A DNA stretch of 64,000 nt, taken from contig OZ245752.1 in assembly GCA_965227455.1 (NCBI GenBank), positions 3,100,001 to 3,164,000 on the forward strand, written 5' to 3'. Positions 63,864-64,000 of the stretch are shown here, piece by piece (position 1 is the stretch's first letter; every line of letters begins with the position of its first letter). Source of the DNA: JABDIP01 sp965227455. Lineage in GTDB: Bacteria > Pseudomonadota > Alphaproteobacteria > DSM-16000 > Inquilinaceae. The notes beneath the pieces were generated by a model. The model did no database searches. It worked only from the letters and a program-made list of their open reading frames with translations, and was not told the DNA's origin. The position numbers and the translations under genes are program-made.

Positions 63864-64000
63864 ATGCCTCAATTCGACCCGTATTGGTTCGCCAGCCAGC
63901 TCATGTGGCTCGGGATCATCTTCGTCATCCTGTATCTGGTGATGAGCCGGCTGGTCCTGCCGCGCATCGGCGAGGTGCTGGAGGAGCGCTCGGAGCGTAT
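63864..64000 (+). CDS. atpF': FoF1 ATP synthase subunit b', partial
   Basis: The first 45 codons are visible (start MPQFDPYWFASQLMWLG; end cut by the window edge). A single membrane helix (FASQLMWLGIIFVILYLVMS) continues into the hydrophilic peripheral stalk. Placement right after atpE and the typical b' start support the first of the paired b'/b genes found in alphaproteobacteria. Confidence 0.9.
   Translation, partial: MPQFDPYWFASQLMWLGIIFVILYLVMSRLVLPRIGEVLEERSER

Overview
The window comes from a high-GC alphaproteobacterium, most likely of the Rhodospirillales type; I cannot name the species. The evidence is the rRNA operon order 16S-tRNA-Ile-tRNA-Ala-23S-5S-tRNA-fMet, a CcrM-type GANTC methyltransferase, the mutY / DUF721 / DsbA-like / smc gene order, the petABC operon and the split FoF1 operon atpI-atpB-atpE-atpF' at the right edge. 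Most of the sequence is typical chromosomal core.

Layout. 1-7641: a catabolic cluster. It holds a DapA-family lyase (minus strand, cut by the window edge) diverging from a single-chain protein that joins the HcnA-, HcnB- and HcnC-like modules of amino-acid/opine dehydrogenases, then a polar-amino-acid ABC ATPase, a phosphotriesterase-family hydrolase, a GntR/FCD regulator and an M20-like protein without the usual Glu-Glu pair. 7976-14128: a complete rRNA operon on the minus strand with its promoter near 14441-14469. 14779-22013: an M23 peptidase and a minus-strand group (VOC, DUF924, AidB-like acyl-CoA dehydrogenase, DUF4166, saccharopine-dehydrogenase-like). 22074-24765: petABC. 24969-30109: trmL, hemF, two paralogous secreted proteins, a CCA-adding-type enzyme, a CoA-type Nudix hydrolase and DUF1285. 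30151-38224: a MoxR-DUF58-DUF4159-membrane protein operon followed by a class III nucleotide cyclase. 38290-48732: a small membrane protein, a zinc-ribbon methyltransferase, tRNA-Gln, a PodJ-like polar scaffold, ispE, a TPR protein, ETF-QO and a uracil-DNA glycosylase. 48733-50126: a lower-GC, gene-poor patch. 50127-64000: lytic transglycosylase, moaB, radical SAM, rnhB, ccrM, folB, mutY, DUF721, DsbA-like, smc and the start of the atp operon.

The most unusual feature is in the rRNA operon. The 23S gene is interrupted at helix 45 by a 457-bp intervening sequence that encodes an S23-family four-helix-bundle protein. It is bounded by about 32-bp terminal inverted repeats, each made of TCAGAGGACAG plus tandem GGATCAG-like heptamers. 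The same inverted repeats, without the gene, recur in the 5S-fMet, 5S-23S, Ala-Ile and Ile-16S spacers, with a single arm in the 23S-Ala spacer. They lie flush with or close to mature RNA ends. This looks like one autonomous element with several short non-autonomous relatives confined to one rRNA operon. A second, gene-free expansion of about 230 nt lies at helix 25.

Other points to check are the HcnABC-like fusion, the Lys-Lys M20 homologue, the 14-fold EPLF[AV][DE] motif in the PodJ-like protein, a perfect CtrA-type box before the lytic transglycosylase and a GANTC cluster before ccrM.
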